Assembly: GCF_016907955.1 (NCBI RefSeq)
Contig: NZ_JAFBCX010000011.1
Coordinates: 1 to 64,000 of the forward strand
Reading direction: 5' to 3'
Length of the DNA: 64,000 nt
From: Lentzea nigeriaca
GTDB lineage: Bacteria > Actinomycetota > Actinomycetes > Mycobacteriales > Pseudonocardiaceae
The stretch's first letter is position 1, and each line of letters opens with the position of its first letter. The position numbers and the translations under genes are program-made. Shown one piece after another: positions 52,475 to 62,516 of the stretch. Below the pieces are notes generated by a model. That model was not told where the DNA came from and did no database searches. It saw nothing but the letters and a program-made list of their open reading frames with translations.

Positions 52475-54559
52475 GTGACCGTCACCGACGACATCACCCG
52501 GCTCACCAAGGCCGATCTGCCCGACGACTGGACGGAGCTGGACAAGCGTGCCGTCGACACCGCGCGGCTGCTCGCGGCGGACGCGGTGCAGAAGGTCGGC
52601 AACGGGCACCCCGGCACCGCCATGAGCCTCGCGCCGCTCGCGTACACGCTGTTCCAGCGCGTGCTGCGGCACGACCCGGCCGACCCGGACTGGATCGGCC
52701 GCGACCGGTTCGTGCTGTCCGCCGGCCACTCCAGCCTGACGCTGTACGTGCAGCTGTACCTCTCCGGCTACGGCCTCGAGCTGGACGACCTCAAGGCGCT
52801 GCGCACGTGGGGCTCGAAGACCCCCGGCCACCCCGAGCACGGTCACACCAGGGGCGTCGAGATCACGACCGGCCCGCTGGGCTCGGGCCTCGCCTCCGCG
52901 GTCGGCATGGCGATGGCCGCCCGCCGCGAGCGCGGCCTGTTCGACCCGGACGCCGCGCCGGGCCAGAGCCCGTTCGACCACAACATCTACGTGATCGCCT
53001 CCGACGGTGACATCGAGGAGGGCGTCACCTCCGAGGCGTCGTCGCTCGCCGGCACGCAGCAGCTGGGCAACCTGATCGTCTTCTACGACGACAACAAGAT
53101 CTCGATCGAGGACGACACCACGATCGCGCTGTCCGAGGACACCGCGAAGCGCTACGAGGCCTACGGCTGGCACGTCCAGGTCGTGGAGTCCGGCGAGAAC
53201 GTCAAGGGCATCCTCGAAGCGATCGAGAACGCGAAGGCGGAGACCGAGCGCCCCTCGTTCATCCTGCTGCGCACGATCATCGGCTACCCGGCGCCGAACA
53301 AGCAGAACACCGGTGCCGCGCACGGTGCGGCGCTGGGCGCCGACGAGGTCAAGGCCACCAAGGAGATCCTCGGCTTCGACCCGGAGCAGACCTTCGAGGT
53401 CGCCGACAAGGTGCTCGACCACACCCGCGAGGTCGTCAAGCGCGGCGAGCTCGCCAAGGCCGAGTGGCAGAAGTCGTTCGACGCGTGGGCCGCGGCCAAC
53501 CCGGAGAACAAGAAGCTGCTGGACCGCCTCGTCGCCCGCGAGCTGCCCGAGGGCTGGGCGGACGCGCTGCCGGTCTACCCGGTCGACGCCAAGGGCGTCC
53601 CGACCCGCAAGGCCTCCGGTGAGGTCATCAACGCGCTCGCCGGCGCGCTGCCCGAGCTGTGGGGCGGTTCCGCCGACCTCGCCGAGTCGAACCTGACGAC
53701 CATCAAGGGCGCCAAGTCGTTCGGCCCGGAGTCGATCTCCACCGGCATGTGGAAGGCCGACCCGTACGGCCGCGTGCTGCACTTCGGTGTCCGCGAGCAC
53801 GCGATGGGCGCGATCCTCAACGGCATCGCCCTGCACGGCCCGACCCGCCCGTTCGGCGGCACGTTCCTGGTGTTCTCCGACTACATGCGCCCGTCCGTGC
53901 GGCTCGCGGCGATCATGCAGGCGGCCGTCACCTACGTGTGGACGCACGACTCGATCGGTCTCGGCGAGGACGGCCCGACGCACCAGCCGATCGAGCACCT
54001 CGCGGCCCTGCGCGCGATCCCGGACTTCGCGGTCGTCCGCCCCGGTGACGCCAACGAGACCGCCTACGCGTGGAAGGCGACGCTGGAGCAGTTCGGCCCG
54101 GTCGGCCTCGCGCTGACCCGCCAGAACGTCCCGACGCTTCCGGGCACCTCCGCGGAGGGCGTGAAGCGCGGTGGTTACGTGCTCTTCGGTGACGACAACC
54201 CGGAGATCGTGATCATCGGTACTGGCTCTGAGCTGCAGGTTGCCGCCGAGGCCGGGAAGGTTCTGCAGGGCGAGGGCGTTGCAGTGCGTGTGGTGTCCAT
54301 GCCTTCCATCGACTGGTTCGAGAAGCAGGACGCCGAGTACCGCGAGTCGGTCATCCCGCCGTCGGTGAAGGCACGTGTCGCTGTCGAGGCCGGCATCGCG
54401 CAGCCGTGGTACCGCTACGTCGGCGACGCGGGCGAGATCGTGTCGATCGAGCACTTCGGCGCATCGGCCGACTACCAGACGTTGTTCAAGGAGTTCGGCT
54501 TCACGACGGAGAACGTCGTCGCCGCCGCCCGCCGTTCCCTTGACCGAGTGAGGGGTTGA
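52475..54559 (+). CDS. tkt: Transketolase
   Basis: A 694-residue thiamine-diphosphate enzyme of the non-oxidative pentose phosphate pathway. Present are [20 protein letters not shown], the ThDP motif SDGDIEEG...DDNKISI, and the PYR-domain Glu in [12 protein letters not shown]. The length is normal. It heads the operon tkt-tal-pgi-zwf-opcA-pgl. The 243-bp gap to ctaB has a -10-like TAGGCT at 52381. Confidence 0.98.
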   Translation: MTVTDDITRLTKADLPDDWTELDKRAVDTARLLAADAVQKVGNGHPGTAMSLAPLAYTLFQRVLRHDPADPDWIGRDRFVLSAGHSSLTLYVQLYLSGYGLELDDLKALRTWGSKTPGHPEHGHTRGVEITTGPLGSGLASAVGMAMAARRERGLFDPDAAPGQSPFDHNIYVIASDGDIEEGVTSEASSLAGTQQLGNLIVFYDDNKISIEDDTTIALSEDTAKRYEAYGWHVQVVESGENVKGILEAIENAKAETERPSFILLRTIIGYPAPNKQNTGAAHGAALGADEVKATKEILGFDPEQTFEVADKVLDHTREVVKRGELAKAEWQKSFDAWAAANPENKKLLDRLVARELPEGWADALPVYPVDAKGVPTRKASGEVINALAGALPELWGGSADLAESNLTTIKGAKSFGPESISTGMWKADPYGRVLHFGVREHAMGAILNGIALHGPTRPFGGTFLVFSDYMRPSVRLAAIMQAAVTYVWTHDSIGLGEDGPTHQPIEHLAALRAIPDFAVVRPGDANETAYAWKATLEQFGPVGLALTRQNVPTLPGTSAEGVKRGGYVLFGDDNPEIVIIGTGSELQVAAEAGKVLQGEGVAVRVVSMPSIDWFEKQDAEYRESVIPPSVKARVAVEAGIAQPWYRYVGDAGEIVSIEHFGASADYQTLFKEFGFTTENVVAAARRSLDRVRG

Positions 54560-54563
54560 TTCA

Positions 54564-55676
54564 GTGAGCAAGCCGAATCTTGCCGCGCTGTCCGGCGCCG
54601 GTGTGTCCATCTGGCTGGACGACCTGTCCCGTGAACGGCTCACCAGCGGCAACCTGGACGAGCTGATCCGCGAGTGGAACGTCGTCGGCGTCACGACGAA
54701 CCCGACGATCTTCGCGGGCGCGCTGTCCAAGGGCGAGTCCTACGACGAGCAGGTCCGCGAGCTCGCCAACCGGGGTGCCGACACCGAGGCGACCATCCGC
54801 GAGGTCACCACGACGGACGTCCGCAACGCGTGCGACAAGTTCCGCGACATCTACAACTCGACGAACGGTGTGGACGGCCGCGTCTCCATCGAGGTCGACC
54901 CGCGCCTGGCGTTCGACACGGACAAGACCGTGGCCGAGGCGCAGGACCTGTGGAAGACCGTGGACCGGCCGAACCTGCTGGTGAAGATCCCGGCCACCGA
55001 GGCGGGCCTGCCCGCGATCACGAAGACGATCGCCGAGGGCATCTCCGTCAACGTCACGCTGATCTTCTCCGTCGAGCGCTACCAGAAGGTCATGGAGGCG
55101 TACCTCGACGGCCTGGAGCAGGCCAAGGCGAACGGTCACGACCTGCGCTCGATCCACTCGGTCGCCTCGTTCTTCGTGTCCCGCGTGGACACCGAGATCG
55201 ACAAGCGCCTGGACGCGATCGGTACGGACGAGGCCAAGGCACTGCGCGGCAAGGCAGCGCTCGCGAACGCGTGGATCGCCTACGGAGCGTTCGAGAAGAC
55301 GTTCCGGGGCGAGCGCTGGGAGGCTTTGAAGGCCGACGGTGCCAACGCGCAGCGTCCGCTGTGGGCGTCGACCGGCGTGAAGGACCCGAGCTACTCCCCC
55401 ACCCTCTACGTCGACCAGCTCGTCGTCTCCGACGTCGTGAACACGATGCCGGAGAAGACGCTGCACGCCGTCGCGGACGCGGGCAAGATCACCGGTGACA
55501 CGGTCACCGGACGCGCCGCTGAGGGCCAGGAGGTGTTCGACCAGCTCGCCGCCGTGGGAATCGACCTGCAGGACGTGTTCGTGGTCCTGGAGACCGAGGG
55601 CGTCGAGAAGTTCGAGAAGTCCTGGGAAGAGTTGCTCGAGACGGTGACGAACCAACTGGCTCAACTGAAGGGCTGA
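54564..55676 (+). CDS. tal: Transaldolase
   Basis: A 370-residue class I aldolase-type enzyme. The Schiff-base lysine is in [12 protein letters not shown]; other family blocks are [15 protein letters not shown] and [13 protein letters not shown]. The length is typical of the actinobacterial form. It starts 4 nt after the tkt stop and lies 7 nt before pgi. Confidence 0.97.
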   Translation: MSKPNLAALSGAGVSIWLDDLSRERLTSGNLDELIREWNVVGVTTNPTIFAGALSKGESYDEQVRELANRGADTEATIREVTTTDVRNACDKFRDIYNSTNGVDGRVSIEVDPRLAFDTDKTVAEAQDLWKTVDRPNLLVKIPATEAGLPAITKTIAEGISVNVTLIFSVERYQKVMEAYLDGLEQAKANGHDLRSIHSVASFFVSRVDTEIDKRLDAIGTDEAKALRGKAALANAWIAYGAFEKTFRGERWEALKADGANAQRPLWASTGVKDPSYSPTLYVDQLVVSDVVNTMPEKTLHAVADAGKITGDTVTGRAAEGQEVFDQLAAVGIDLQDVFVVLETEGVEKFEKSWEELLETVTNQLAQLKG

Positions 55677-55683
55677 TCACGAA

Positions 55684-57288
55684 GTGACCTCCGTCGACAT
55701 CGTGAGGTCACCGAACGCCGACCAGGTCAGCACGATCGCTGCTGACCTGGTCGCGGATTCGGTGCCGAGCAAGCTGACCGCGCAGGACCCGACCCTGTGG
55801 GGGCCGGAAGCCGAGTCCGAGGCGAGCATTCGTCTGTCGTGGACGACGTTGCACGAGACGTCCCGTTCACTGCTCCCCGAGCTCAAGGCCCTGCGCGAGG
55901 AACTGCACGCCGAGGGCGTCGACCGCGTCGTGCTCGCCGGGATGGGCGGCTCGTCGCTCGCCCCCGAGGTGATCACGCGGACCGCCGGCGTTCCGCTGGT
56001 CGTGCTGGACACCACCGATCCCGCCCAGGTCGCCGACGCTCTCGCCGGTGACCTCGAGCGCACGGTGATCGTGGTGTCGTCCAAGTCCGGTGGCACCGTC
56101 GAGACCGACAGCCACCGGCGCATCTTCGAGAAGGCTTTCGCGGACGCCGGCATCGACGCCGCGTCGCGCATCGTGGTGGTCACCGACCCCGGTTCGCCGT
56201 TGCAGAAGGCGTCCGAGGAAGCGGGCTACCGCAAGGTGTTCCTGGCCGACCCGCACGTGGGTGGCCGCTACTCCGCGCTGACCGCGTTCGGTCTGGTGCC
56301 GTCGTACCTGGCCGGTGCCGACGTCGAGGCGCTGCTCGACGAGGCGGCGGAGGAGGCCAAGGTCCTCGCGCAGGACTCGGTCGAGAACCCCGCCGTCGTG
56401 CTGGCCGCGATCTTCGGTGCCGCGCACGCGAACGGCGCGGAGAAGATCGTGTTCGCCGACACCGGTTCCGGCATCGTCGGGTTCGGTGACTGGGCCGAGC
56501 AGCTGATCGCCGAGTCGACCGGCAAGAACGGCACCGGCCTGCTGCCGGTCGTCGTCGAGGGTCCCGGGGCTCCCGGCTTCGTGGACGCGCGTTCGGACGC
56601 CACGACCGTCGCGATCGGACCGGCCACCGGCTCCGCCAACGTGGCCGTCGAGGGTCCGCTGGGCGCGCAGTTCCTGTTGTGGGAGTACGCGACCGCGCTC
56701 GTCGGCCGCGTGCTCGGGATCAACCCGTTCGACCAGCCCGACGTCGAGGCCGCGAAGAAGGCCGCTCGCGCGCTGCTCGACGCGCCGGTCGCGTCGGCGT
56801 CCTCTCCGTCCTTTGTGGACGGACCGGTCGAGGGCCACGGCACGGACTGGGCGCCGCGCAAGGTGAACACCGTCGCGGAAGCGCTCGCGGCGCTGGTCGA
56901 AGTGGCGCCCGACCACGGCTACATCTCGGTTCAGGCGTACCTGGACAGGATCGACGACGCGTCGTTCGAGCTGCTCCGTGCGGAGATCGCGAAGAGGACG
57001 CACCTGCAGACCACGTTCGGCTGGGGTCCGCGGTTCCTGCACTCGACCGGCCAGTACCACAAGGGCGGTCACCAGAACGGCGTGTTCATCCAGATCACCG
57101 GCGAGTCCGGCGACGACCTGGAGGTGCCCGGCCGTCCGTACACGCTGGCGCAGCTGCAGCTCGCGCAGGCGCTCGGCGACGGCCAGGTGCTGGCCGAACA
57201 CGGTCGTCCGGTGCTGCGGTTGCACCTGGAGGACCGCATCGCAGGTCTGGCCCAGCTCGTCGAGGCAGTCCAGGAGGACGGCTCGTGA
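55684..57288 (+). CDS. pgi: Glucose-6-phosphate isomerase
   Basis: A 534-residue enzyme interconverting glucose-6-P and fructose-6-P. Sugar-phosphate isomerase motifs are VLAGMGGSSLAPEV and VVSSKSGGTVETDS. Its insertion between tal and zwf links glycolysis to the oxidative branch; it is absent from this place in M. tuberculosis but known in streptomycetes. The stop overlaps the zwf start (GTGA). Confidence 0.95.
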   Translation: MTSVDIVRSPNADQVSTIAADLVADSVPSKLTAQDPTLWGPEAESEASIRLSWTTLHETSRSLLPELKALREELHAEGVDRVVLAGMGGSSLAPEVITRTAGVPLVVLDTTDPAQVADALAGDLERTVIVVSSKSGGTVETDSHRRIFEKAFADAGIDAASRIVVVTDPGSPLQKASEEAGYRKVFLADPHVGGRYSALTAFGLVPSYLAGADVEALLDEAAEEAKVLAQDSVENPAVVLAAIFGAAHANGAEKIVFADTGSGIVGFGDWAEQLIAESTGKNGTGLLPVVVEGPGAPGFVDARSDATTVAIGPATGSANVAVEGPLGAQFLLWEYATALVGRVLGINPFDQPDVEAAKKAARALLDAPVASASSPSFVDGPVEGHGTDWAPRKVNTVAEALAALVEVAPDHGYISVQAYLDRIDDASFELLRAEIAKRTHLQTTFGWGPRFLHSTGQYHKGGHQNGVFIQITGESGDDLEVPGRPYTLAQLQLAQALGDGQVLAEHGRPVLRLHLEDRIAGLAQLVEAVQEDGS

Positions 57289-58826
57289 CCTCATCCGACA
57301 AGTGGCGCAACCCGCTGCGGGACGCGGCGGACAAGCGCCTGCCCCGCATCGCGGGCCCGAGCGCGCTGGTCATCTTCGGTGTCACCGGTGACCTGTCGCG
57401 CAAGAAGCTCATGCCCGCGATCTACGACCTCGCGAACCGGGGTCTGCTGCCGCCGGGCTTCGGTCTCGTCGGCTTCGCCCGCCGCGACTGGGCCGACCAG
57501 GACTTCATGGAGGTCGTGCACGACGCGGTGAAGGAGCACGCCCGCACGCCGTTCAACGAGCACGTGTGGTCGCAGCTCGCCGAGGGCATCCGGTTCGTGC
57601 AGGGCACGTTCGACGACGACCAGGCGTTCGACAACCTGGCCTCGTGCCTGGCGGCGCTGGACTCCGAGCGCGGCACGGGCGGCAACCACGCGTTCTACCT
57701 GTCGATCCCGCCGAGCGCGTTCCCGACGGTGATCAACCAGCTCAAGCGCGCCGGGCTCGCCCAGACGTCGCGTGACCAGTGGCGTCGCGTGGTCATCGAG
57801 AAGCCGTTCGGCCACGACCTCTCCTCGGCCAAGGAGCTCAACCGCACGGTCAACGAGGTGTTCCCCGAGGAGTCGGTGTTCCGCATCGACCACTACCTCG
57901 GCAAGGAGACCGTGCAGAACATCCTGGCGCTGCGGTTCGCGAACCAGCTGTACGAACCCATCTGGAACTCGAACTACGTCGACCACGTGCAGATCACCAT
58001 GGCCGAGGACATCGGTCTCGGTGGCCGCGCGGGCTACTACGACGGCATCGGCGCGACGCGGGACGTCATCCAGAACCACCTCCTGCAGCTGCTCGCGCTG
58101 ATCGCGATGGAGGAGCCGGTCTCCTTCAAGCCGTCCGATCTGCGGGCGGAGAAGGTGAAGATCCTCTCGGCGACGCGTCCCGCGCAGCCGTTCGAGGAGA
58201 CCACCGCGCGGGGCCAGTACACCGGTGGCTGGCAGGGCGGCCAGAAGGTCCCAGGTCTGCTGGAGGAGGGCGGGTTCTCGCCCGAGTCGAAGACCGAGAC
58301 GTTCGGCGCGATCACCTGTGAGATCAACACGCGTCGCTGGGCCGGGGTGCCGTTCTTCCTGCGCACCGGCAAGCGGCTGGGCCGTCGCGTCACCGAGGTC
58401 GCCGTCGTGTTCAAGCGCGCGCCGCACCTGCCGTTCGACGACACCGCGACCGAGGAACTCGGCCAGAACGCCCTGGTGGTCCGGGTTCAGCCGGACGAAG
58501 GCGTGACCATCCGGTTCGGCTCGAAGGTGCCGGGCAACACGATGGAGGTCCGCGACGTCACGATGGACTTCGGCTACGGCCACTCGTTCACCGAGTCGTC
58601 GCCGGAGGCCTACGAGCGGCTGCTGCTCGACGTGCTGCTCGGTGAGCCGTCGCTGTTCCCGAAGAACGACGAGGTCGAGCTGTCCTGGGAGATCCTGGAT
58701 CCCGTTCTGGACTTCTGGGCTCGCAAGGACGAACCGGCTTTGGAGAAGTACAAGGCAGGCACCTGGGGTCCGCCGTCGGCGGACGCGATGACCGCCAGGA
58801 CCGGAAGGCACTGGAGGCGTCCGTGA
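57285..58826 (+). CDS. zwf: Glucose-6-phosphate 1-dehydrogenase
   Basis: A 513-residue NADP-dependent first enzyme of the oxidative pentose phosphate pathway. The coenzyme motif is VIFGVTGDLSRKKL, the active-site RIDHYLGKE is intact, and VPFFLRTGKRL is present. The start is a GTG within the pgi stop, with AGGAGG upstream. It overlaps opcA by GTGA, its activator. Confidence 0.98.
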   Translation: MTSSDKWRNPLRDAADKRLPRIAGPSALVIFGVTGDLSRKKLMPAIYDLANRGLLPPGFGLVGFARRDWADQDFMEVVHDAVKEHARTPFNEHVWSQLAEGIRFVQGTFDDDQAFDNLASCLAALDSERGTGGNHAFYLSIPPSAFPTVINQLKRAGLAQTSRDQWRRVVIEKPFGHDLSSAKELNRTVNEVFPEESVFRIDHYLGKETVQNILALRFANQLYEPIWNSNYVDHVQITMAEDIGLGGRAGYYDGIGATRDVIQNHLLQLLALIAMEEPVSFKPSDLRAEKVKILSATRPAQPFEETTARGQYTGGWQGGQKVPGLLEEGGFSPESKTETFGAITCEINTRRWAGVPFFLRTGKRLGRRVTEVAVVFKRAPHLPFDDTATEELGQNALVVRVQPDEGVTIRFGSKVPGNTMEVRDVTMDFGYGHSFTESSPEAYERLLLDVLLGEPSLFPKNDEVELSWEILDPVLDFWARKDEPALEKYKAGTWGPPSADAMTARTGRHWRRP

Positions 58827-59830
58827 TCATCGACCTTCCCTCGACCACCACGTCCCAGATCAACTCGCGGCTGGTCCGGCTGCGGGACGAAGGCGGCGCG
58901 ACGACGCTCGGTCGCGTGCTGACCCTCGTCATCGTGACCGAGGACGGCCAGCGCACCGACGCCGCGATCGACGCGGCCAACGACGCCTCGCGCGAACACC
59001 CGTGTCGCGTGATCGTCGTGGCCCGCGGTGCTCGCCAGGCAGCTCCACGTCTCGACGCGCAGATCCGTGTCGGCGGCGACGCGGGAGCGTCAGAGGTTGT
59101 CGTTCTTCGTCTGTACGGCGAGCTCGCCAAGGAGGGCGCGTCCTGCGTGATGCCGCTGCTCCTGCCCGACACCCCGGTCGTGGCGTGGTGGCCGTTCGAC
59201 GCGCCGGTCTCGCCGTCGAAGGACCCGATCGGCCAGCTCGCGCAGCGCCGCATCACGGACGCGGCAGCCGAGAAGAACCCGATCAAGGCCCTGGAGTCCC
59301 GCCGCGCCCACTACGCGCCGGGCGACACGGACCTGGCGTGGACGCGCCTGACGTTGTGGCGCGCCATGCTCGCCGCGTCCCTGGACCTGCCGCCGTACGA
59401 GAAGATCATCGAAGCCGAGGTCACCGGCGAGGCCGACTCGCCGTCGACCGACCTGCTGGCCGCGTGGCTGACCGACAAGCTGAAGGTCCCGGCTCGTCGC
59501 TTCAAGGCCACGTCGGGCGAGGGCATCGTGCAGGTCCGGCTGGGCCGCGCGTCCGGCGACGTGGATCTGATTCGCCCGGACGGCAAGGTGGGCACGCTGT
59601 CCCAGCCCGGCCAGCCGTCGCGGCGAGTTGCCCTGCAGCGTCGTTCGATCCGCGACTGCCTGGCGGAGGAACTGCGCCGATTGGACCCGGACGAGGTGTA
59701 CGCGGCAGCCCTGAAGTCGCTGTCGAAGGTCGCGAAGGGCCGCCCGGCGACCGCGAAGCCGGAGACCCCCGAGGCCACCAACGGCGCTGCTCCCGCTTCG
59801 AAGAAGTCCAAGGCGAAGGCGAGTTCGTGA
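58823..59830 (+). CDS. opcA: OpcA, glucose-6-phosphate dehydrogenase assembly/activator protein
   Basis: A 335-residue protein that assembles or allosterically activates G6PDH. The family block PVVAWWPFDAPVSPSKDPIG is present. The C-terminal ~35 residues are Lys/Ala-rich. It is coupled to both zwf and pgl by four-base overlaps. Confidence 0.95.
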   Translation: MIIDLPSTTTSQINSRLVRLRDEGGATTLGRVLTLVIVTEDGQRTDAAIDAANDASREHPCRVIVVARGARQAAPRLDAQIRVGGDAGASEVVVLRLYGELAKEGASCVMPLLLPDTPVVAWWPFDAPVSPSKDPIGQLAQRRITDAAAEKNPIKALESRRAHYAPGDTDLAWTRLTLWRAMLAASLDLPPYEKIIEAEVTGEADSPSTDLLAAWLTDKLKVPARRFKATSGEGIVQVRLGRASGDVDLIRPDGKVGTLSQPGQPSRRVALQRRSIRDCLAEELRRLDPDEVYAAALKSLSKVAKGRPATAKPETPEATNGAAPASKKSKAKASS

Positions 59831-60606
59831 GCAATCCGCAAGTGGTGGTCCACCGCGACGGCGACCTCCTGGCCGCCGCCGCGGCGGCCCGCCTGGTGAC
59901 CCGCATGGTCGACGCCCAGGCCGCCCGCGGCTACGCGTCCGTCGTGCTGACCGGCGGCCGCACCGGAACCGCGGTCCTGGAACACCTGAACCGCAACGGC
60001 GCCCGCGATGCCGTGGACTGGTCGCGGGTGGATTTGTTCTGGGGTGACGAGCGGTTCCTGCCTTCCGGCCACCCGGAGCGCAACGAAACTCAGGCCCGCG
60101 CTGCTTTGTTGGACCACGTGCCGGTGGATCCCGCGCGCGTCCACGTGATGGAGCCCTCGGACGGCAAGTTCGGCGACGACCCGGAAGCCGCCGCTTCGGC
60201 TTACGCCGACCTGCTGGCTTCTTTGGCCCGTCCGGAAGACCACGGCGACGTGCCGACGTTCGACGTCTGCATGCTGGGCGTCGGCGAGGAGGGCCACGTC
60301 GCCTCGGTGTTCCCCGCTTCTCCCGCCGTGTACGAGAAGGAGCGGACCGTCGTGGCGGTGCGCAACTGCCCGAAGCCGCCGCCCACGCGCGTGTCGCTGA
60401 CGTTGTCGTCGGTGCGGTGTGCGCAGGAGGTCTGGCTGATGACCACCGGTGAGGCCAAGGCCGCAGCGGTGTCGATGGCACTGACCGGGACGGGCGAGGT
60501 GCAGTTGCCGGCTGCGGGGGCTACCGGGCGGCGCCGGACGTTGTGGCTGCTGGACACGGCGGCCGCTTCGAAGGTGCCGGCTTTGTTCAAGCCGCCGCTG
60601 GCGTGA
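59827..60606 (+). CDS. pgl: 6-phosphogluconolactonase
   Basis: A 259-residue lactonase completing the conversion of 6-phosphogluconolactone to 6-phosphogluconate. Present are SVVLTGGRTGTAVLEHL, LFWGDERFLPSGHPERNE and VCMLGVGEEGHVASVFP. Last gene of the operon, followed by a strong terminator. Confidence 0.97.
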   Translation: MSNPQVVVHRDGDLLAAAAAARLVTRMVDAQAARGYASVVLTGGRTGTAVLEHLNRNGARDAVDWSRVDLFWGDERFLPSGHPERNETQARAALLDHVPVDPARVHVMEPSDGKFGDDPEAAASAYADLLASLARPEDHGDVPTFDVCMLGVGEEGHVASVFPASPAVYEKERTVVAVRNCPKPPPTRVSLTLSSVRCAQEVWLMTTGEAKAAAVSMALTGTGEVQLPAAGATGRRRTLWLLDTAAASKVPALFKPPLA

Positions 60607-60614
60607 GGTTCTCG

Positions 60615-60650
60615 ACGGCCCCCAGACTCTGTTTGGGGGCCGTTTCTCTT
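60615..60650 (+). terminator. Terminator of the pentose-phosphate operon
   Basis: ACGGCCCCCA (60615-60624) pairs with TGGGGGCCGT (60634-60643), 9-nt loop, followed by TTCTCTTT. Confidence 0.85.
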
Positions 60651-60662
60651 TGGGGGGGGAAC

Positions 60663-61094
60663 ATGATTGTTCGTTCGGTGGAACTCTCCGACGCTCAGTC
60701 CATTTGCGACATCAACCGCGAGGCGCTGGGGTACGAGTTCCCGCTCGTGGACACCCGTGCCCAGCTGGAGCGGATCGTCAAGGCTCCCAACGCGGTGCTG
60801 TTCGTGGCGGTGGACGGTGCGGAGGTCGTCGGATACATCCAGCTCAGCGACTACGAGAACACCTACCACCGGCCGTTGAAGAACCTGATCACGCTGGCCG
60901 TCTCGCCGCGGCACCAGCGCAAGGGTGCCGGAAGGCTGCTGCTCGAAGCGGGCGAGGAGTGGGCGCGGGCCGACGGTGCCTGCGGGGTGCGGCTGGTGAC
61001 AGGCCAGAACCGGGTGGACGCGCGGAAGTTCTACGCGGCCAACGGATATGAGGTACGCAAAGAGCAGACGAACCTCATCAAGTGGTGGAGCTGA
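60663..61094 (+). CDS. GNAT-family N-acetyltransferase
   Basis: A 143-residue acetyl-CoA-dependent acetyltransferase. The acetyl-CoA loop is SPRHQRKGAGRLLLEAGE, and the C-terminal strand region is DARKFYAANGYEVRKEQTN. The start ATG follows a run of G (GGGGGGGG). The 3' end overlaps the convergent repeat-protein gene by 17 bp. Substrate unknown. Confidence 0.9.
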   Translation: MIVRSVELSDAQSICDINREALGYEFPLVDTRAQLERIVKAPNAVLFVAVDGAEVVGYIQLSDYENTYHRPLKNLITLAVSPRHQRKGAGRLLLEAGEEWARADGACGVRLVTGQNRVDARKFYAANGYEVRKEQTNLIKWWS

Positions 61095-62494
61095 TCAGGT
61101 TCTCCATCACGGCGACCGGCAACGACGGGTTCGCCGCCGCAGCCCTCGCCGTGAACTCACTGCCCAGCAGCTCGACGATCTTCGGCACCGGCAGACGGGG
61201 ATGACCGGCGGCAAGGTGCCGAGCCTGCGCATCCTCCAAGCACAACAACAAAGTCTCCCCCAAAGCCTCCGGATGCCGAGCGATCGCCCGGTACGTCTCC
61301 TCGACCCCGCCGGCCCGCAAAGCCATGTGGTGCAACAACTCCGGCGGACAAAGCAGGTTCGACGCCGCCCGCGGGAACAACCGCGAACCGTGCCGCTCGA
61401 CCAGCTCCCACAGCTGGGCGACGGTCACCAGCGGAGACGCAACGACCGCCGCCGCCACACCGGGATCCGGGTCCGCGACAAGCCGTTGGAACAGCTCCAA
61501 CGGCAGATCGGGACGCCCGGCCACCAGCATCCGCGCCTGCATCGTGGCTGACGCCGCCAACGTCCGCAGCTCGTCTTCCGAAGCAGACAACACGCGCGGC
61601 ACCGGCGCGGGCCCGATGCGAGCGGTCTCGACCACCTGGAGCAACAGATCCAGCGGAAGAGCAGGGTTCCGCAACAACGCGCGCCGCAACGCACGGGTGC
61701 CCGTCAGCTGACGAAGCAGATCGGCGGGAACCGCCGGATTGGCCGCGAGTTCCGCCAGGATGCCGGGTTCGACCTCCGCCGCGAGCTGTTCGTAGACGTG
61801 GCGCGGCAGATCGGTGCGCGAAGCGAGCCAGTAGCGGGCCTCGTGGTGGTGCACCAACCCGGCTGCGACCGGAGCCGGTGTCGCCGGATTCGCCGAGAGT
61901 TCGCGAGCAAAACCACCCAGCCGCGCCAGCACGTCACCGGGCGTGTGCGGGCTAGCGGCCAGCGCGCGGCGGACCTCGGTGCTCGGATGCCGGCTCAGCT
62001 CGTCGGCCAGCGCAGGAGGCAGCGCGTGGAACGTGACGAGCTCGGCGACCACCTGAAAGTCCGAATCGCGCGCGAGCAGTTCGACCACATCAGGAGGCAA
62101 CGTGCGGGCCCGCTCCGGGAGCCGGACCTTGAACTCCGGGTGTGCGGCGAGTGCGCGGGCAAACGGAGGGCGGGGCGTCCGGGTGGGCGGTGACCACGAG
62201 TGCGACCGACGGGTTCGACCAAGGCACGTCCGCCGGAGCGACCAGGCCTGTCCCCAGCAGCGCCGACACCACCGCGGGGTCCTCGCGAGCCAGGAGAGCC
62301 CGCACCTGAGCCGGTGTGAGGTCGGAACGGGCAGCCAGTTCGGGGGTCACCACGGGGTCCGCAAGGACGATCAGGCGGTCGAGCAGCGCGGCGGGCAGGG
62401 CGGGGTTCGACGCCAGACCGTCCAGCACGGTGTTCACCAGTTCCCCCAGGTAACACGGCAGGCATTCCCCCCGACAACGCGTATCATCCCGAAT
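61078..62494 (-). pseudogene. Leucine-rich-repeat-variant (LRV) protein gene, frameshifted and lacking a normal start
   Basis: The N-terminal part (from about 62494) has a cysteine cluster, RCRGECLPCY, then LRV-type repeats (GLASNPALPAALLDRLIVLA and similar). Around 62160-62175 this frame runs off into nonsense. The repeats resume in another frame (ARALAAHPEFKVRLPERART, then PPDVVELL onward) to a proper C-terminus. In the N-terminal frame the position where a start is expected is ATT (62494-62492), not ATG/GTG. LRV proteins with an N-terminal Cys cluster are known Fe-S proteins. A sequencing error is possible for the frameshift. Confidence 0.65.
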
Positions 62495-62516
62495 CGCGTT
62501 GACTAGCGGGGGTTTT

